Assembly: GCF_001995215.1 (NCBI RefSeq) | Contig: NZ_MUXN01000001.1 | Span: 416,934 to 480,933, forward strand | Direction of reading: 5' to 3' | DNA length: 64,000 nucleotides | DNA from: Amycolatopsis azurea DSM 43854 | GTDB lineage: Bacteria; Actinomycetota; Actinomycetes; Mycobacteriales; Pseudonocardiaceae | Part shown: positions 8,440 through 17,457 of the stretch, piece after piece | How positions within the stretch are numbered: position 1 is the first letter of the stretch | Layout of the letters: the number at the start of each line of letters is the position of its first letter | The notes under the pieces: generated by a model | What the model saw: only the letters and a program-made list of their open reading frames with translations | What the model was told of the DNA's origin: nothing | Databases searched by the model: none | Translations under genes and position numbers: made by a program

Positions 8440-9053
8440 CCTCCGCCAGACGTCCTCGCCGGATGTCGCCAGAAGCGCGCCGGGACGACCTGATCCGCGC
8501 CGCGCTGGACCTGTTCGGCTCCCGCGCGCCCGAACTCGTCACGGTGGACGACATCATCGCCCGCGCCGAGGTCTCGCGGCCGCTGTTCTACCGGTACTTC
8601 TCGAGCCTGCGGGAACTCCAGGTCGAGGCGCTGAAGACGGTCACCGAAGGGCTCATCGACGGCCTGGCCGGACTGGAGGAGGGCCCGCCCGAAACCCGGC
8701 TGCGGGCCGCCGTCCGCGGGCTGATCGACGTCGCCGACCATTACCGCGCGGGGTATGTCGCGTTGCTGCGCAGCGGTTCGGTGATCGCGACCTCGGAGAC
8801 GGACGCGGCGATCGACGAGGTCCGCAACCGTGCCGTCGAGCTCATCCTCGGCGCGCTGGGCGTGCCGGAGCCGCCACCGATGCTCCTGCTGACCTTGCGC
8901 TGCTGGACCGCCGTGGTCGAGGGCGCGCTGCTGAGCTGGCTTCAGGAACGGGCGGTGCCGCGCGAGGTGCTCGACGGCTGGCTGGTCGACCAGCTGACGG
9001 CCATGCTCTCGGCGACCGCGCGTCACGATTCTTCGGTCCCGCAAATGCGGTGA
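8436..9053 (+). CDS. TetR family regulator of the ephD operon
   Basis: A 205-aa repressor. The helix-turn-helix region VDDIIARAEVSRPLFYRYFS lies at about residues 38-57, with a helical ligand domain after it. The GTG at 8436 overlaps the ephD stop by four bases; an in-frame ATG at 8463 is an alternative start. It is the second gene of the ephD operon and probably autoregulates through the palindrome at 6716-6731. The last codons run into a family B hairpin, so the TGA stop (9051-9053) is supplied by the hairpin's left arm. Confidence 0.87.
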   Translation: MTSARRPRRMSPEARRDDLIRAALDLFGSRAPELVTVDDIIARAEVSRPLFYRYFSSLRELQVEALKTVTEGLIDGLAGLEEGPPETRLRAAVRGLIDVADHYRAGYVALLRSGSVIATSETDAAIDEVRNRAVELILGALGVPEPPPMLLLTLRCWTAVVEGALLSWLQERAVPREVLDGWLVDQLTAMLSATARHDSSVPQMR

Positions 9054-9096
9054 AAGGTCCTTTCCCCGCGGAATTCGCGGGGAAAGGACCTTTCAC
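9050..9096. repeat. Family B hairpin between convergent genes
   Basis: A perfect 47-base hairpin: the arm starts GTGAAAGGTCCTTTCCCCGC, the apex is GAATTC-like, and the other arm returns to GACCTTTCAC. The outer half of each arm is itself a near-palindrome. It separates the convergent tetR and citrate synthase genes, contains the tetR stop codon, and ends eight bases before the citrate synthase stop. A bidirectional terminator role is plausible. Confidence 0.9.
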
Positions 9097-9104
9097 GACG
9101 CGTT

Positions 9105-10256
9105 TCAGGACTGCTTGGCGACCAGGTCCCAGCCTTCGACGTCCTCCGGCTTGCGCGGCTCCGGCCCGACGTACTTGGCCGAGGGCCGCACGAGGCGCCC
9201 GGTCTTCTTCTGCTCCAGGATGTGCGCGGCCCAGCCGGCGGTGCGCGCCGAGCTGAACATCGCGGGCATCATGTGCGGCGGAACCTGGGCGAAGTCCAGG
9301 ATCACGGCCGCCCAGAACTCGACGTTGGTCTCGATCGGGTGATCCGGACGCCGTTCGCGCAGCTCCTTCAGTGCCACCTGCTCCAGCTCCGCGGCCGCCT
9401 CGTAGCGCGACGCGCCGAGCTCCTGGCAGGTGCGGCGCAGCACGCGCGCCCGTGGGTCCTCCGCGCGGTAAACGCGGTGCCCGAAGCCCATCATCCGTTC
9501 CTTGCGGTCCAGGATGCCCTTGACCAGGCCGACCGCGTCACCGGTCTTCTCGACCTCTTCGATCATCGGCAGCACCCGCGCCGGCGCGCCGCCGTGCAGC
9601 GGACCGGACATGGCGCCGATCGCGCCGGACAGCGCCGCGGCGACGTCGGCGCCGGTCGAGGCGATGACCCGGGCGGTGAAGGTCGAGGCGTTGAGACCGT
9701 GTTCGGCGGCCGAGACCCAGTAGGCGTCGATGGCCTTGACGTGGGCGGGGTCGGGCTCGCCGCGCCAGCGGACCATGAACCGCTCGGTGATCGAAGCGGC
9801 CTCGTCGACCCGGGTCTGGGGGACGGCGGGCTGCCCGATGCCGCGCGCGGACTGGGCGACGTAGGAAAGCGCCATCACCGAGGCGCGGGCCAGCTGGTCG
9901 CGGGCCTCGTCGTCGCTGATGTCGAGCAGCGGCCGGTAACCCCAGATGGGGGCGAGCATGGCCAGTGCGGCCTGGACGTCGACCCGGACGTCACCGGTGT
10001 GCACCGGCAGCGGGAACGGCTCGGCGGGCGGTAGCCCGTGGCCGAACCGGCTGTCGACGAGAAGGCCCCAGACGTCACCGAAGGTCACCTTGCCGGCGAG
10101 ATCCTCGATGTCGACACCGCGATAGCGCAGCGCGCCACCGTCACGGTCGGGCTCGGCGATTTCGGTCTTGAAGGCGACCACGCCCTCGAGACCGGGTCGG
10201 AAACCGTCGTCGACCTGGTCGGACGGTTGATTGGTGCTGATCGTGGAGGTACTCAC
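9105..10256 (-). CDS. citA: Citrate synthase 2 (CitA-type)
   Basis: Condenses oxaloacetate and acetyl-CoA to citrate, or a related acyl-CoA, in the cytoplasm. It is 383 aa, shorter than the main citrate synthase at 40835. Conserved motifs are AAEHGLNAST, SGPLHGGAPA and MMGFGHRVYR, which carry the catalytic histidines. The third catalytic position reads NVEFW, Glu where GltA at 40835 has Asp in NVDFYTG; I recall the same in the mycobacterial CitA group. I chose the GTG at 10256, which follows a GAAAGG ribosome site; a frame continuing to 10364 gives a low-complexity leader unlikely to be coding. It is monocistronic and divergent from the urease operon. Confidence 0.88.
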   Translation of the reverse strand: MSTSTISTNQPSDQVDDGFRPGLEGVVAFKTEIAEPDRDGGALRYRGVDIEDLAGKVTFGDVWGLLVDSRFGHGLPPAEPFPLPVHTGDVRVDVQAALAMLAPIWGYRPLLDISDDEARDQLARASVMALSYVAQSARGIGQPAVPQTRVDEAASITERFMVRWRGEPDPAHVKAIDAYWVSAAEHGLNASTFTARVIASTGADVAAALSGAIGAMSGPLHGGAPARVLPMIEEVEKTGDAVGLVKGILDRKERMMGFGHRVYRAEDPRARVLRRTCQELGASRYEAAAELEQVALKELRERRPDHPIETNVEFWAAVILDFAQVPPHMMPAMFSSARTAGWAAHILEQKKTGRLVRPSAKYVGPEPRKPEDVEGWDLVAKQS

Positions 10257-10547
10257 TGTGGTGAAACCTTTCGATGCGCATTCCCCGGCTTTGTGTTCAT
10301 GCGTGGACGGGACATACGCGGCGAAGGCGCGCCTCATCGCACGGATGGACAAACTTTGCTCCACGTCGGGTCCAGGGGCAATCGAAAGATGTGGTGGTTT
10401 CGGTCACGATTACGAGAACGATTCAGTGAAAACGGCCTTCGTACGCGAAGAGTTACGGCGACGTTCACTTTGCGTGTACCGGTCGCCGAGGTAAATCCTG
10501 TGTTTCGAGAACCGGCGCCGGGCGGTTTCCGGTGATACACCTTTCTC

Positions 10548-10850
10548 ATGCACCTGAGCCCCCAGGAGCGGGACAAACTGCTCATCCACGTCGCGGCGGA
10601 CGTAGCTCGCAAACGCCTGGAACGCGGGGTCCTGCTGAACTACCCCGAGGCGGTCGCGCTGATCACCGACCACGTCCTCGAAGGCGCCCGTGACGGCCGG
10701 ACGGTGAGCGAGCTCGTGGCGAGCGGGCGTTCCGTCCTCTCGCGGGCGCAGGTGCAGGACGGTATCCCGGAAATGGTGGATTCCGTGCAGGTCGAAGCCA
10801 CTTTCCCGGACGGCACGAAGCTCGTCACCGTGCACGGTCCGATCGTCTAG
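10548..10850 (+). CDS. ureA: Urease gamma subunit
   Basis: The 100-aa smallest subunit of the nickel enzyme urease, which hydrolyses urea to ammonia and carbamate. Family hallmarks are the start [12 protein letters not shown], then [14 protein letters not shown] (26-39), LEGARDG and the end HGPIV. The length is standard for an unfused gamma subunit. The ATG lacks a strong ribosome site, so a leaderless or weakly initiated message is possible. It heads the operon ureABCFGD, with 11 bases before ureB. Confidence 0.96.
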   Translation: MHLSPQERDKLLIHVAADVARKRLERGVLLNYPEAVALITDHVLEGARDGRTVSELVASGRSVLSRAQVQDGIPEMVDSVQVEATFPDGTKLVTVHGPIV

Positions 10851-10861
10851 GAAGGCCGCCA

Positions 10862-11155
10862 GTGCGACCAGGAGAGATCATCACCGGCGACGGACCGATC
10901 GAGCTGAATCCCGGCAGGCCGCGGGTCCGGCTGCTCGTGCGGAACCTCGGCGACCGGCCCGTCCAGGTGGGTTCGCACTACCATTTCGCGGCGGTCAATC
11001 CCGGACTCGAATTCGACCGCGAGGCCGCGCGGGGGCATCGGCTCGACGTGCCGGCGGGAACTTCGGTGCGATTCGAGCCGGGCGTCGAACGCGAAGTCGA
11101 CCTCGTCCCGCTGGCCGGGAACCGCACGGTGCCCGGATTGCGCAAGGAGTCCTGA
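10862..11155 (+). CDS. ureB: Urease beta subunit
   Basis: Structural subunit of urease, 97 aa. It opens with [19 protein letters not shown] and contains [18 protein letters not shown] and [15 protein letters not shown], which are diagnostic of the family. The GTG at 10862 follows a GGAAGG-type site in the ureA-ureB gap. The stop TGA shares one base with the ureC start (TGATG), so translation is coupled. Gamma and beta are separate genes here, unlike the fused form in some bacteria. Confidence 0.96.
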   Translation: MRPGEIITGDGPIELNPGRPRVRLLVRNLGDRPVQVGSHYHFAAVNPGLEFDREAARGHRLDVPAGTSVRFEPGVEREVDLVPLAGNRTVPGLRKES

Positions 11156-12876
11156 TGCCGTCGATCGATCGCGAGCGGTACGCCGAACTTTTCGGCCCGA
11201 CGACCGGCGACAGAATCCGCCTCGCGGACACGGATCTGCTCATCGAAGTCACCGAAGACCGCAGCATGGGGCCGTCCGGCAGCGGCGACGAGGTGCTGTT
11301 CGGCGGCGGCAAGGTGATCCGCGAATCCATGGGCCAGGGGATGGCGACCCGGGCCGAAGGCGCGCCCGACCTGATCATCACCGGCGTGGTGATCCTGGAC
11401 CACTGGGGGATCGTCAAGGCCGACGTCGGGGTCCGCGACGGCCGGATCGTCGGCATCGGCAAGGCGGGCAACCCGGACACGATGGACGGCGTGGACCCGG
11501 CGCTGGTCGTCGGCCCGTCCACGGAAGTGCTGTCCGGCAACGGGAAGATCCTGACCGCGGGCGGGATCGACTGCCACGTCCACTTCATCTGCCCGCAGCT
11601 GACCGGCACCGCGCTGGCGTCCGGGCTGACCACGCTGGTCGGCGGCGGGACCGGGCCGGTCGAGGGCAGCAAGGCCACCACCGTCACGCCCGGCGCCTGG
11701 AATCTCGGCCGGATGCTGCGCGCGATGGACGGCCAGCCGGTCAACGTCCTGTTGCTGGGCAAGGGGAACACCGTGCGGCACGAGGCGCTGCGCGAGCAGC
11801 TCGCCGCCGGCGCGGGCGGGTTCAAACTGCACGAGGACTGGGGCAGCACCCCGGCGGCGATCGACGCCTGTCTCACCGTGGCCGACGAATCCGGTGTCCA
11901 GGTGGCGATCCACACCGACACGCTGAACGAGGCCGGGTTCCTGGAGTCCACTGTGGACGCCATCGGGGGCCGCTCGATCAACGCGTACCACACCGAAGGC
12001 GCGGGCGGCGGGCACGCGCCGGACATCATCCAGGTCGCCGGGCTGCCCAACATCCTGCCGTCGTCGACGAACCCGACGCGCCCGCACACCGCGAACACCC
12101 TCGACGAGCACCTGGACATGCTCGTCGTCTGCCATCACCTGAACCCGTCCGTGCCCGAGGACCTGGCGTTCGCCGAAAGCCGGATCCGGCCGACGACCAT
12201 CGCGGCCGAGGACGTCCTGCACGACCTCGGCGCGATCTCCATGATGAGCTCGGATGCGCAGGCGATGGGCCGGATCGGCGAGGTGATCATCCGGACCTGG
12301 CAGACCGCGCACGTGATGAAACGGCGGCGCGGCGCCTTGCCGGGCGACGGTGCCGCCGACAATTTGCGGGCTCGTCGCTATGTCGCCAAATACACCATCA
12401 ACCCGGCGATCGCGCACGGGATGGACCGCGAGATCGGCTCGGTGGAGGTCGGGAAACTCGCGGATCTCGTGCTGTGGGAACCGAAGTTCTTCGGTGTCCG
12501 GCCGCATGTCGTGCTCAAGGGCGGCTTCCCCGCGTGGGCGGCGATGGGCGACGCGAACGCGTCCATCCCGACGCCGCAGCCGGTGCTGGCGCGGCCGATG
12601 TTCGGCGCCGACCCGGCGGTCGCGGCCGCGAGCAGCTTCCACTTCGTCGCACCGGAAGCCATCGAGAACGGGGTGGCGGAACGGTTCGGCATCGCGCGTG
12701 AGCTCGTGCCGATCGCGAACACCCGCTCCCGCGGCAAGGCCGACATGGTGCTCAACGACGCCACGCCGGACATCCGGGTGGAGCCGGACAGTTTCGCCGT
12801 GCACGTCGACGGTGAGCTGATCGAGCCTCGCCCGGTGACCGAACTGCCCATGGCGCAACGGTACTTCTTGTTCTGA
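11155..12876 (+). CDS. ureC: Urease alpha subunit, catalytic
   Basis: The 573-aa catalytic subunit. Every active-site residue is present: nickel ligands His141 and His143 in DCHVHF, carbamylated Lys224 in [10 protein letters not shown], His253 in [11 protein letters not shown], His279 in [10 protein letters not shown], Cys326-His327 on the mobile flap (VVCHHLNPS) and Asp367 in SSDAQAMGR. The length is standard. It should therefore be active once loaded by UreDFG. The ATG overlaps the ureB stop and its own stop overlaps the ureF start. Confidence 0.97.
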   Translation: MPSIDRERYAELFGPTTGDRIRLADTDLLIEVTEDRSMGPSGSGDEVLFGGGKVIRESMGQGMATRAEGAPDLIITGVVILDHWGIVKADVGVRDGRIVGIGKAGNPDTMDGVDPALVVGPSTEVLSGNGKILTAGGIDCHVHFICPQLTGTALASGLTTLVGGGTGPVEGSKATTVTPGAWNLGRMLRAMDGQPVNVLLLGKGNTVRHEALREQLAAGAGGFKLHEDWGSTPAAIDACLTVADESGVQVAIHTDTLNEAGFLESTVDAIGGRSINAYHTEGAGGGHAPDIIQVAGLPNILPSSTNPTRPHTANTLDEHLDMLVVCHHLNPSVPEDLAFAESRIRPTTIAAEDVLHDLGAISMMSSDAQAMGRIGEVIIRTWQTAHVMKRRRGALPGDGAADNLRARRYVAKYTINPAIAHGMDREIGSVEVGKLADLVLWEPKFFGVRPHVVLKGGFPAWAAMGDANASIPTPQPVLARPMFGADPAVAAASSFHFVAPEAIENGVAERFGIARELVPIANTRSRGKADMVLNDATPDIRVEPDSFAVHVDGELIEPRPVTELPMAQRYFLF

Positions 12877-13550
12877 TGGATCTTTCCGCGGTCATCTTGG
12901 CCGACTCCAGGTTCCCCGGGGGCGGGCACGTCCATTCGGGCGGGCTCGAAGAGGCCGTCACCCGGAAGCTGATCACCCACGAACGCGATCTGCCGGGGTT
13001 CCTCTCCGGACGTCTGCGGACGGCGGGTGCGCTGGCAGCGGTGTTCGCCGCGGCGTCCGCGCACGCGGCCGCGCGGGGAGTCCGAAATGGACACTGGCGG
13101 CGGCTCGACCTCGAACTCGACGCCAGGACACCGTCGCTCGCGCAGCGGGAGGCGTCCCGCGCGCAAGGGCGGGGGACGGCGAGGGCGGGCAAGGCGGCGT
13201 GGCCGTCGCCGATGCTTTCCGGTCTGCTGAAGGAAACCCCGCGCCCGCATCATCCGGTGATCGTCGGCGCGCTGATCGGGGTGCCCTTCGACGCGGCGAT
13301 GGCTGTCGCGTACCTGGCGATCAGCGGTCCGGCGAGCGCGGCGGTGCGGCTGCTCGGGCTCGACCCGTTCGCCGTCAACGGCGTCGTGGCCCGTCTCGCG
13401 GAAGAAGTCCGGGAGGTTTCCCTGCGCGCGGCCGAGGTCGCGGGGGACGACCCGGCGGAACTCCCGGCGCCGGGATCTCCGGCGCTCGATCTGTTCGCCG
13501 AGGCACACGCCCGGCACCACAAGGAAGAGGTGCGTCTCTTTGCCAGTTGA
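12876..13550 (+). CDS. ureF: Urease accessory protein UreF
   Basis: A 224-aa helical chaperone that, with UreD and UreG, loads carbamylated nickel into apo-urease. It begins [22 protein letters not shown], close to the family's ADSRFPxGxxxHSxG start, and has [20 protein letters not shown] in the middle and [14 protein letters not shown] at the end. The start shares a base with the ureC stop (TGATG). It overlaps ureG by 11 bases. Confidence 0.94.
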   Translation: MDLSAVILADSRFPGGGHVHSGGLEEAVTRKLITHERDLPGFLSGRLRTAGALAAVFAAASAHAAARGVRNGHWRRLDLELDARTPSLAQREASRAQGRGTARAGKAAWPSPMLSGLLKETPRPHHPVIVGALIGVPFDAAMAVAYLAISGPASAAVRLLGLDPFAVNGVVARLAEEVREVSLRAAEVAGDDPAELPAPGSPALDLFAEAHARHHKEEVRLFAS

Positions 13551-14247
13551 GCACGGTCACGGACATGGTCACGTCCACCCGGTCAACTTCGACCCGACCG
13601 CCGCCGAACCCGATCATTACGACCAGGCGCCGACCACGGGTCGCGCGTACCGGATCGGCATCGGCGGACCGGTGGGCAGCGGGAAGACCGCGCTCACCGC
13701 GGCGCTCTGCCGGGCGCTGGGCGACGAGGTGAACCTCGCCGTCGTCACCAACGACATCTACACCACCGAGGACGCCGACTTCCTGCGCAAGGCCGGGGTG
13801 CTCGACCCGGAGCGGATCGAGGCCGTGCAGACCGGCGCGTGCCCGCACACCGCGATCCGCGACGACATCACCGCGAACCTCGACGCGGTCGAACGGCTTG
13901 AGGACCGGTTCCCCGGGCTGGACCTGGTGATCATCGAAAGTGGCGGGGACAACCTCACCGCGGTGTTCAGCCGGGGGCTCGCCGACAGCCAGGTCTTCGT
14001 GGTCGACGTCGCGGGCGGTGACAAGGTGCCGCGCAAGGGCGGGCCGGGTGTGACGACGGCGGATCTGCTGGTGATCAACAAGATCGACATCGCGCACCTG
14101 GTCAATGCGGACATGGACGTGATGACCTCGGACGCGCACCGGATGCGCGGCGAGCTTCCGGTGATCACGCAGTCCCTTGTGGACACCCCGAACGCGCCCG
14201 CGGTCGCGGACTGGGTCCGCTCACTGCTCCCGGTCACCGCGGGGTGA
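13540..14247 (+). CDS. ureG: Urease accessory GTPase UreG with His-rich N-terminus
   Basis: A GTPase of 235 aa that drives nickel insertion into urease. The P-loop GGPVGSGKT lies at 42-50, followed by the CPH nickel-site motif in [12 protein letters not shown] and [13 protein letters not shown], all family hallmarks. Residues 4-13 are [10 protein letters not shown], a histidine-rich nickel-binding stretch. No ureE metallochaperone is present in the operon, so this tail may store or deliver nickel in its place. The start is a TTG at 13540 inside the ureF end; there is no later start before the P-loop that would keep the His-rich tail. Confidence 0.95.
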   Translation: MPVEHGHGHGHVHPVNFDPTAAEPDHYDQAPTTGRAYRIGIGGPVGSGKTALTAALCRALGDEVNLAVVTNDIYTTEDADFLRKAGVLDPERIEAVQTGACPHTAIRDDITANLDAVERLEDRFPGLDLVIIESGGDNLTAVFSRGLADSQVFVVDVAGGDKVPRKGGPGVTTADLLVINKIDIAHLVNADMDVMTSDAHRMRGELPVITQSLVDTPNAPAVADWVRSLLPVTAG

Positions 14248-14948
14248 AGGCGCACGCGCGGCTGACCGCCTGCTTCGAGGGCGGCCGGACCGTTCTGCGT
14301 GAGCTGCGCTCGATGGCGCCGCTCACGCTGCTCCCCAAGCGGGGCACCGGTGCGACGGCGGTGGTGCACCTGGTCAACTCGGCGACGTCACCCTTGGGCG
14401 GCGACGAGCTGAAGCTGACCATCCGCGTCGGCCCCGGTGCTTCGCTACGCCTTTCCGGGGTCGCGGCGACCATCGCGCTCCCCGGGTTGCACGGCGAGGG
14501 CAGTTCGTCCATTGTGGACGTCGAGGTGGCTGGAGGTGGCTCGCTGGAGTACCTGCCGGAGCCGACCGTCGTGACCGCCCGGGCCCGGCACTCTGCCGTG
14601 CTTCGGGCCGCTTTGGCGGAGGACGCCTTTCTGCACACGCGGGAGGTGCTCGTACTCGGCCGGGCGGGCGAGCGGCCCGGGTCTCTGGTGACCACGCAGC
14701 ACGTGACGCGAGGCGAAGTCCCGGTGTTGCGGCAGACGCTGGAGATCGGGGATTCCACTTTGGACTCCAGCCTCGCGCATCTGGCCGGGCGGCGGGTGTT
14801 GGCGACCGATCTGGTCGTCGGCGGCCCTTCGGTCCCTGAAGCCTCCGGCGAGTGGTGGTCCCGCACGTCACTGGCGGCAGGTGGGACACTCACGACGTCG
14901 CTGGCGCCCGATGCCGTGACCGCGCTCAAAGTGTTCGAAAGTCCGTGA
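14244..14948 (+). CDS. ureD: Urease accessory protein UreD
   Basis: A 234-aa scaffold protein that binds apo-urease with UreF and UreG during nickel insertion. Recognisable parts are [20 protein letters not shown] at the start, [20 protein letters not shown] and [15 protein letters not shown]. The GTG at 14244 overlaps the ureG stop by four bases (GTGA). It is the last gene of the operon, and its TGA stop (14946-14948) lies inside the left arm of a family B hairpin. Confidence 0.92.
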   Translation: MKAHARLTACFEGGRTVLRELRSMAPLTLLPKRGTGATAVVHLVNSATSPLGGDELKLTIRVGPGASLRLSGVAATIALPGLHGEGSSSIVDVEVAGGGSLEYLPEPTVVTARARHSAVLRAALAEDAFLHTREVLVLGRAGERPGSLVTTQHVTRGEVPVLRQTLEIGDSTLDSSLAHLAGRRVLATDLVVGGPSVPEASGEWWSRTSLAAGGTLTTSLAPDAVTALKVFESP

Positions 14949-14995
14949 AGGCCTCCTTCGCTACCCTGAAGGTAGTGAAGGAGGCCTTCACGGAC
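14941..14995. repeat. Family B hairpin after the urease operon
   Basis: A 55-base hairpin. The outer arms GTCCGTGAAGGCCTCCTTC and GAAGGAGGCCTTCACGGAC are perfect, and the inner stem CTACC-CTGAA-GGTAG caps it. It contains the ureD stop codon and ends 11 bases before the next gene's GTG, so it could be a terminator between ureD and the gene at 15007. Confidence 0.9.
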
Positions 14996-15006
14996 TTGGG
15001 GGAGTT

Positions 15007-16389
15007 GTGGGTGCGCTGCGGATTTCCCTGCCTGGTTACCCGCTGAGCGTCGTCGCCCACACGGCGGCGGGGCCGTTGTATGTGCTCTCTACCTATGGGG
15101 AACCGTTGGAGCGACGCCGGATGCTCTTGGCCGTCGACCTGGCGGGGAAGGTGCTCTGGTCGCGCGAATTCGACGGCGACAGGCAGGGGCCCCTGTACCG
15201 GACTGCCCATAGGAAGCACCTACGCGTCTCCGAGTCGGGCACGGTGTTCCTGATCGACGGCGACGCCCTCCTCGGCGTCACCGGCGCGGGCGAGGCCGAA
15301 TCCGGGATCCCGATGGAGCATGGGCCGGACGAGGTGCCGGGGGCGTTCACCCTGCTGCGAGAAGGGTTCTGCACCACCTGGACGACGGCGCCGCCACGGC
15401 ATCACGATATTCGCGTCGACGTTCGGGACCATTCGGGAGCCGTTGCCTGGTCGACGCGGATCCCGACCGAACCGCTGGGCTACCGGGGACCGCCGGGCAT
15501 GGAAGAGGACTTCATGCCTTTCGAGCCCGCCATGCCCTTCGAGTTCGAGCCGTCGAGGCATGATCCGCTGTTGGTGGCGGGCCACCGGATCATGACCGGA
15601 TTCTTCGACGTGAGCACCGGGCAGTCGCTGTCCTACCTGCTCGACCGGTACTCCGGCCGTCTGGTTCACCGGATACCGGTGGCGGGCGGTCAGTACGCCG
15701 CGATCGCGGGGCCGGGCGAGTTCCTGGCCGGAGACAGGGGTTTCGGCCTGCTCGGGACGGCGCGCTACGACGAATCGGGGATCGAGGTCGTCCGCTGGGA
15801 CAGCGAGGGGCCATTGCTCGTCGGTCCGGACGGTGCCATCAGGTGTGTCGAGAGCGGGAATCCGGTAGGGCCGCTGCGGTTTCGCGAGCTGAACGCGGAC
15901 GGTTCGACCATCGACGGGCCCGTGCTTTCGAGGAGCTTCCCCGCGCGGGCCGCGCTCGACGTCTCGGGGGCAGTCGTCTTCGCGCAGGACAAGGCACTGC
16001 GCGCCATCTACGCCGATTCGCGCGAGCGGGTGCTGTGCGAAACATCGGAGGAGATCGATTCTCACGGCCGGATCCTCCTGCTGGAGGACGGGCTGGTGGC
16101 TTTCAGTACCCCGCGGGAGCTGATACTCGCCGAAACCGATCTCGGGCCCTTGCCGTCCACCGGCTGGGTCTGCGGCGACGGCAACCTGCGCGCCAATCCG
16201 TCCTCGAAAGTCCGTGAAGGCCTCCTTGAGGGACCCAGAGTCCCTCAAGGAGGCCTTCACGGACCGACTCCCCGTCAGAACTTGGTGCCCAGCCAGGTCA
16301 TCGCGACCGGGCCGCCCGCCGAGACGCCGCCGATGTGTTCCAGCAGCGGGAATTCCTGCCAGGTGACGTCGGCGCCGAGGGCGCGGTAG
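15007..16389 (+). CDS. Hypothetical beta-propeller-like protein, repeat-extended C-terminus
   Basis: An open frame of 460 aa with codon use like real genes here, unrecognised as a family. It has alternating short beta-rich blocks such as VLWSREF, GAVAWSTRI, GRLVHRIPV and GAVVFAQDKALRAIY, which suggests a PQQ-enzyme-like or WD-like beta-propeller, cytoplasmic since there is no signal or membrane segment. The GTG at 15007 is the first usable start. From about residue 402 the frame enters the family B hairpin at 16210 and continues antisense into the lipase gene, so the last approximately 59 residues are unlikely to be native sequence. Its neighbours give no functional hint. Confidence 0.7.
   Translation: MGALRISLPGYPLSVVAHTAAGPLYVLSTYGEPLERRRMLLAVDLAGKVLWSREFDGDRQGPLYRTAHRKHLRVSESGTVFLIDGDALLGVTGAGEAESGIPMEHGPDEVPGAFTLLREGFCTTWTTAPPRHHDIRVDVRDHSGAVAWSTRIPTEPLGYRGPPGMEEDFMPFEPAMPFEFEPSRHDPLLVAGHRIMTGFFDVSTGQSLSYLLDRYSGRLVHRIPVAGGQYAAIAGPGEFLAGDRGFGLLGTARYDESGIEVVRWDSEGPLLVGPDGAIRCVESGNPVGPLRFRELNADGSTIDGPVLSRSFPARAALDVSGAVVFAQDKALRAIYADSRERVLCETSEEIDSHGRILLLEDGLVAFSTPRELILAETDLGPLPSTGWVCGDGNLRANPSSKVREGLLEGPRVPQGGLHGPTPRQNLVPSQVIATGPPAETPPMCSSSGNSCQVTSAPRAR
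16210..16264. repeat. Family B hairpin before the lipase stop
   Basis: A 55-base hairpin with outer arms GTCCGTGAAGGCCTCCTT and the reverse complement, and an inner stem GAGGGAC/GTCCCTC. It is almost identical over its whole length to the copy at 60183, 44 kb away. It sits between the convergent gene at 15007, which reads into it in frame, and the lipase stop at 16275. Confidence 0.9.
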
Positions 16390-17366
16390 CGGTCGCGCAG
16401 GCCCTTGCCGACCGACAGCGGGATCAGTTCGTCGAGCGAAGCGTGGTACAGGTAGACCGGCGCGCCAGGTTTGGTCTTGCCCGCCAGGTTCTCGCCCAGC
16501 CGGGCCTGCCAGCGCGGGTCCGACGAAACGTTCGGCACGGTCGTGAAGTCGTTGAGCCGGGCGAAAGGCGCGGCCGCGCCGAGTTCGACCACGCACGCTT
16601 CCTTGACCTTCGCGACGGCATTCTCGCCCTTCGCGTTGAGCACGTCGTTGAAAGGCAGTTCCGGGTACGCGGTCGCGTAGCCGACAGCGGCGCCGAGCAC
16701 GAGACCGAACGCCGGTCCGCCGTCGTTGAACTTCAGGACCGCGTTCAGATCCGCCGGGACGCCGCCTTCCGCGACGCCGACCAGGTTGACGTCGGGAGCG
16801 TAGGACGGTTGCAGTTCGCCGGCGAACGCCGCGGCCTGACCTCCTTGTGAGTAGCCGAAAACGCCCACCGGACCGCTCTTCGACAGCCCGGCTTCGGGAA
16901 CCCGGGAGGCGGCGCGGGCGGCGTCGAGGACGGCCCGGCCTTCCGACTGGCCGACGGCGTAGGTGTGCGTGCCCGGAGTGCCGAGGCCTTCGTAGTCGGT
17001 CACGACGACCGCCCAGCCACGCGAAAGCGCTTGGCTCATCAGGAGGACTTCGTTCTCGGACCCGTTCGTCAGCCGGGTCGACGGCGCGCAGCGGTCGCCG
17101 AGGCCGTGGGTGCCGACGGCGTAGCTGACCAGCGGGCGCGGGCCTTTCGTCCACGGGGTGGGCGGGACCAGCAGGATGCCCGACACCGTGTTCGGCTTCC
17201 CGGTGGCGGATGTGGAGCGGTAGTTGAGTTTCCAGGCCTTCGCCGGGGCGGTGGCGATGACCGGTTTGTAGTCGACCAGGTCCCCGGGCGCGCTCGGCGC
17301 GGCTTGCGCGGCGGGCGCGCCGATCAGGGTGGCTGCGAGGGCTGAGACCAGAACTGTCCGAAGCAC
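16275..17366 (-). CDS. Secreted lipase (LIP family)
   Basis: An exported serine hydrolase of 363 aa. A Sec signal peptide is clear (residues 1 to about 22, hydrophobic LVSALAATLIG ending AAQAA). The nucleophile elbow is GYSQGG, with an upstream YAVGTHGLGDRCAPS block and a C-terminal HASLDELIP (Asp) and LLEHIGG (His), all as in secretory lipases of the Candida LIP type found in actinobacteria. I chose the GTG at 17366, which has GGAGG five bases before it; a frame to 17429 would add residues before the signal peptide. It is divergent from the TetR gene at 17458, its probable regulator. Confidence 0.85.
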   Translation of the reverse strand: MLRTVLVSALAATLIGAPAAQAAPSAPGDLVDYKPVIATAPAKAWKLNYRSTSATGKPNTVSGILLVPPTPWTKGPRPLVSYAVGTHGLGDRCAPSTRLTNGSENEVLLMSQALSRGWAVVVTDYEGLGTPGTHTYAVGQSEGRAVLDAARAASRVPEAGLSKSGPVGVFGYSQGGQAAAFAGELQPSYAPDVNLVGVAEGGVPADLNAVLKFNDGGPAFGLVLGAAVGYATAYPELPFNDVLNAKGENAVAKVKEACVVELGAAAPFARLNDFTTVPNVSSDPRWQARLGENLAGKTKPGAPVYLYHASLDELIPLSVGKGLRDRYRALGADVTWQEFPLLEHIGGVSAGGPVAMTWLGTKF

Positions 17367-17457
17367 CGTTGCCTCCAGTTTGGTAATCGAGATTTTCGCA
17401 ATGTAGGCGGTGTTGGTAGCATCTGGCAATCCCTGTTACCGAATCGGGGGAGGACGA

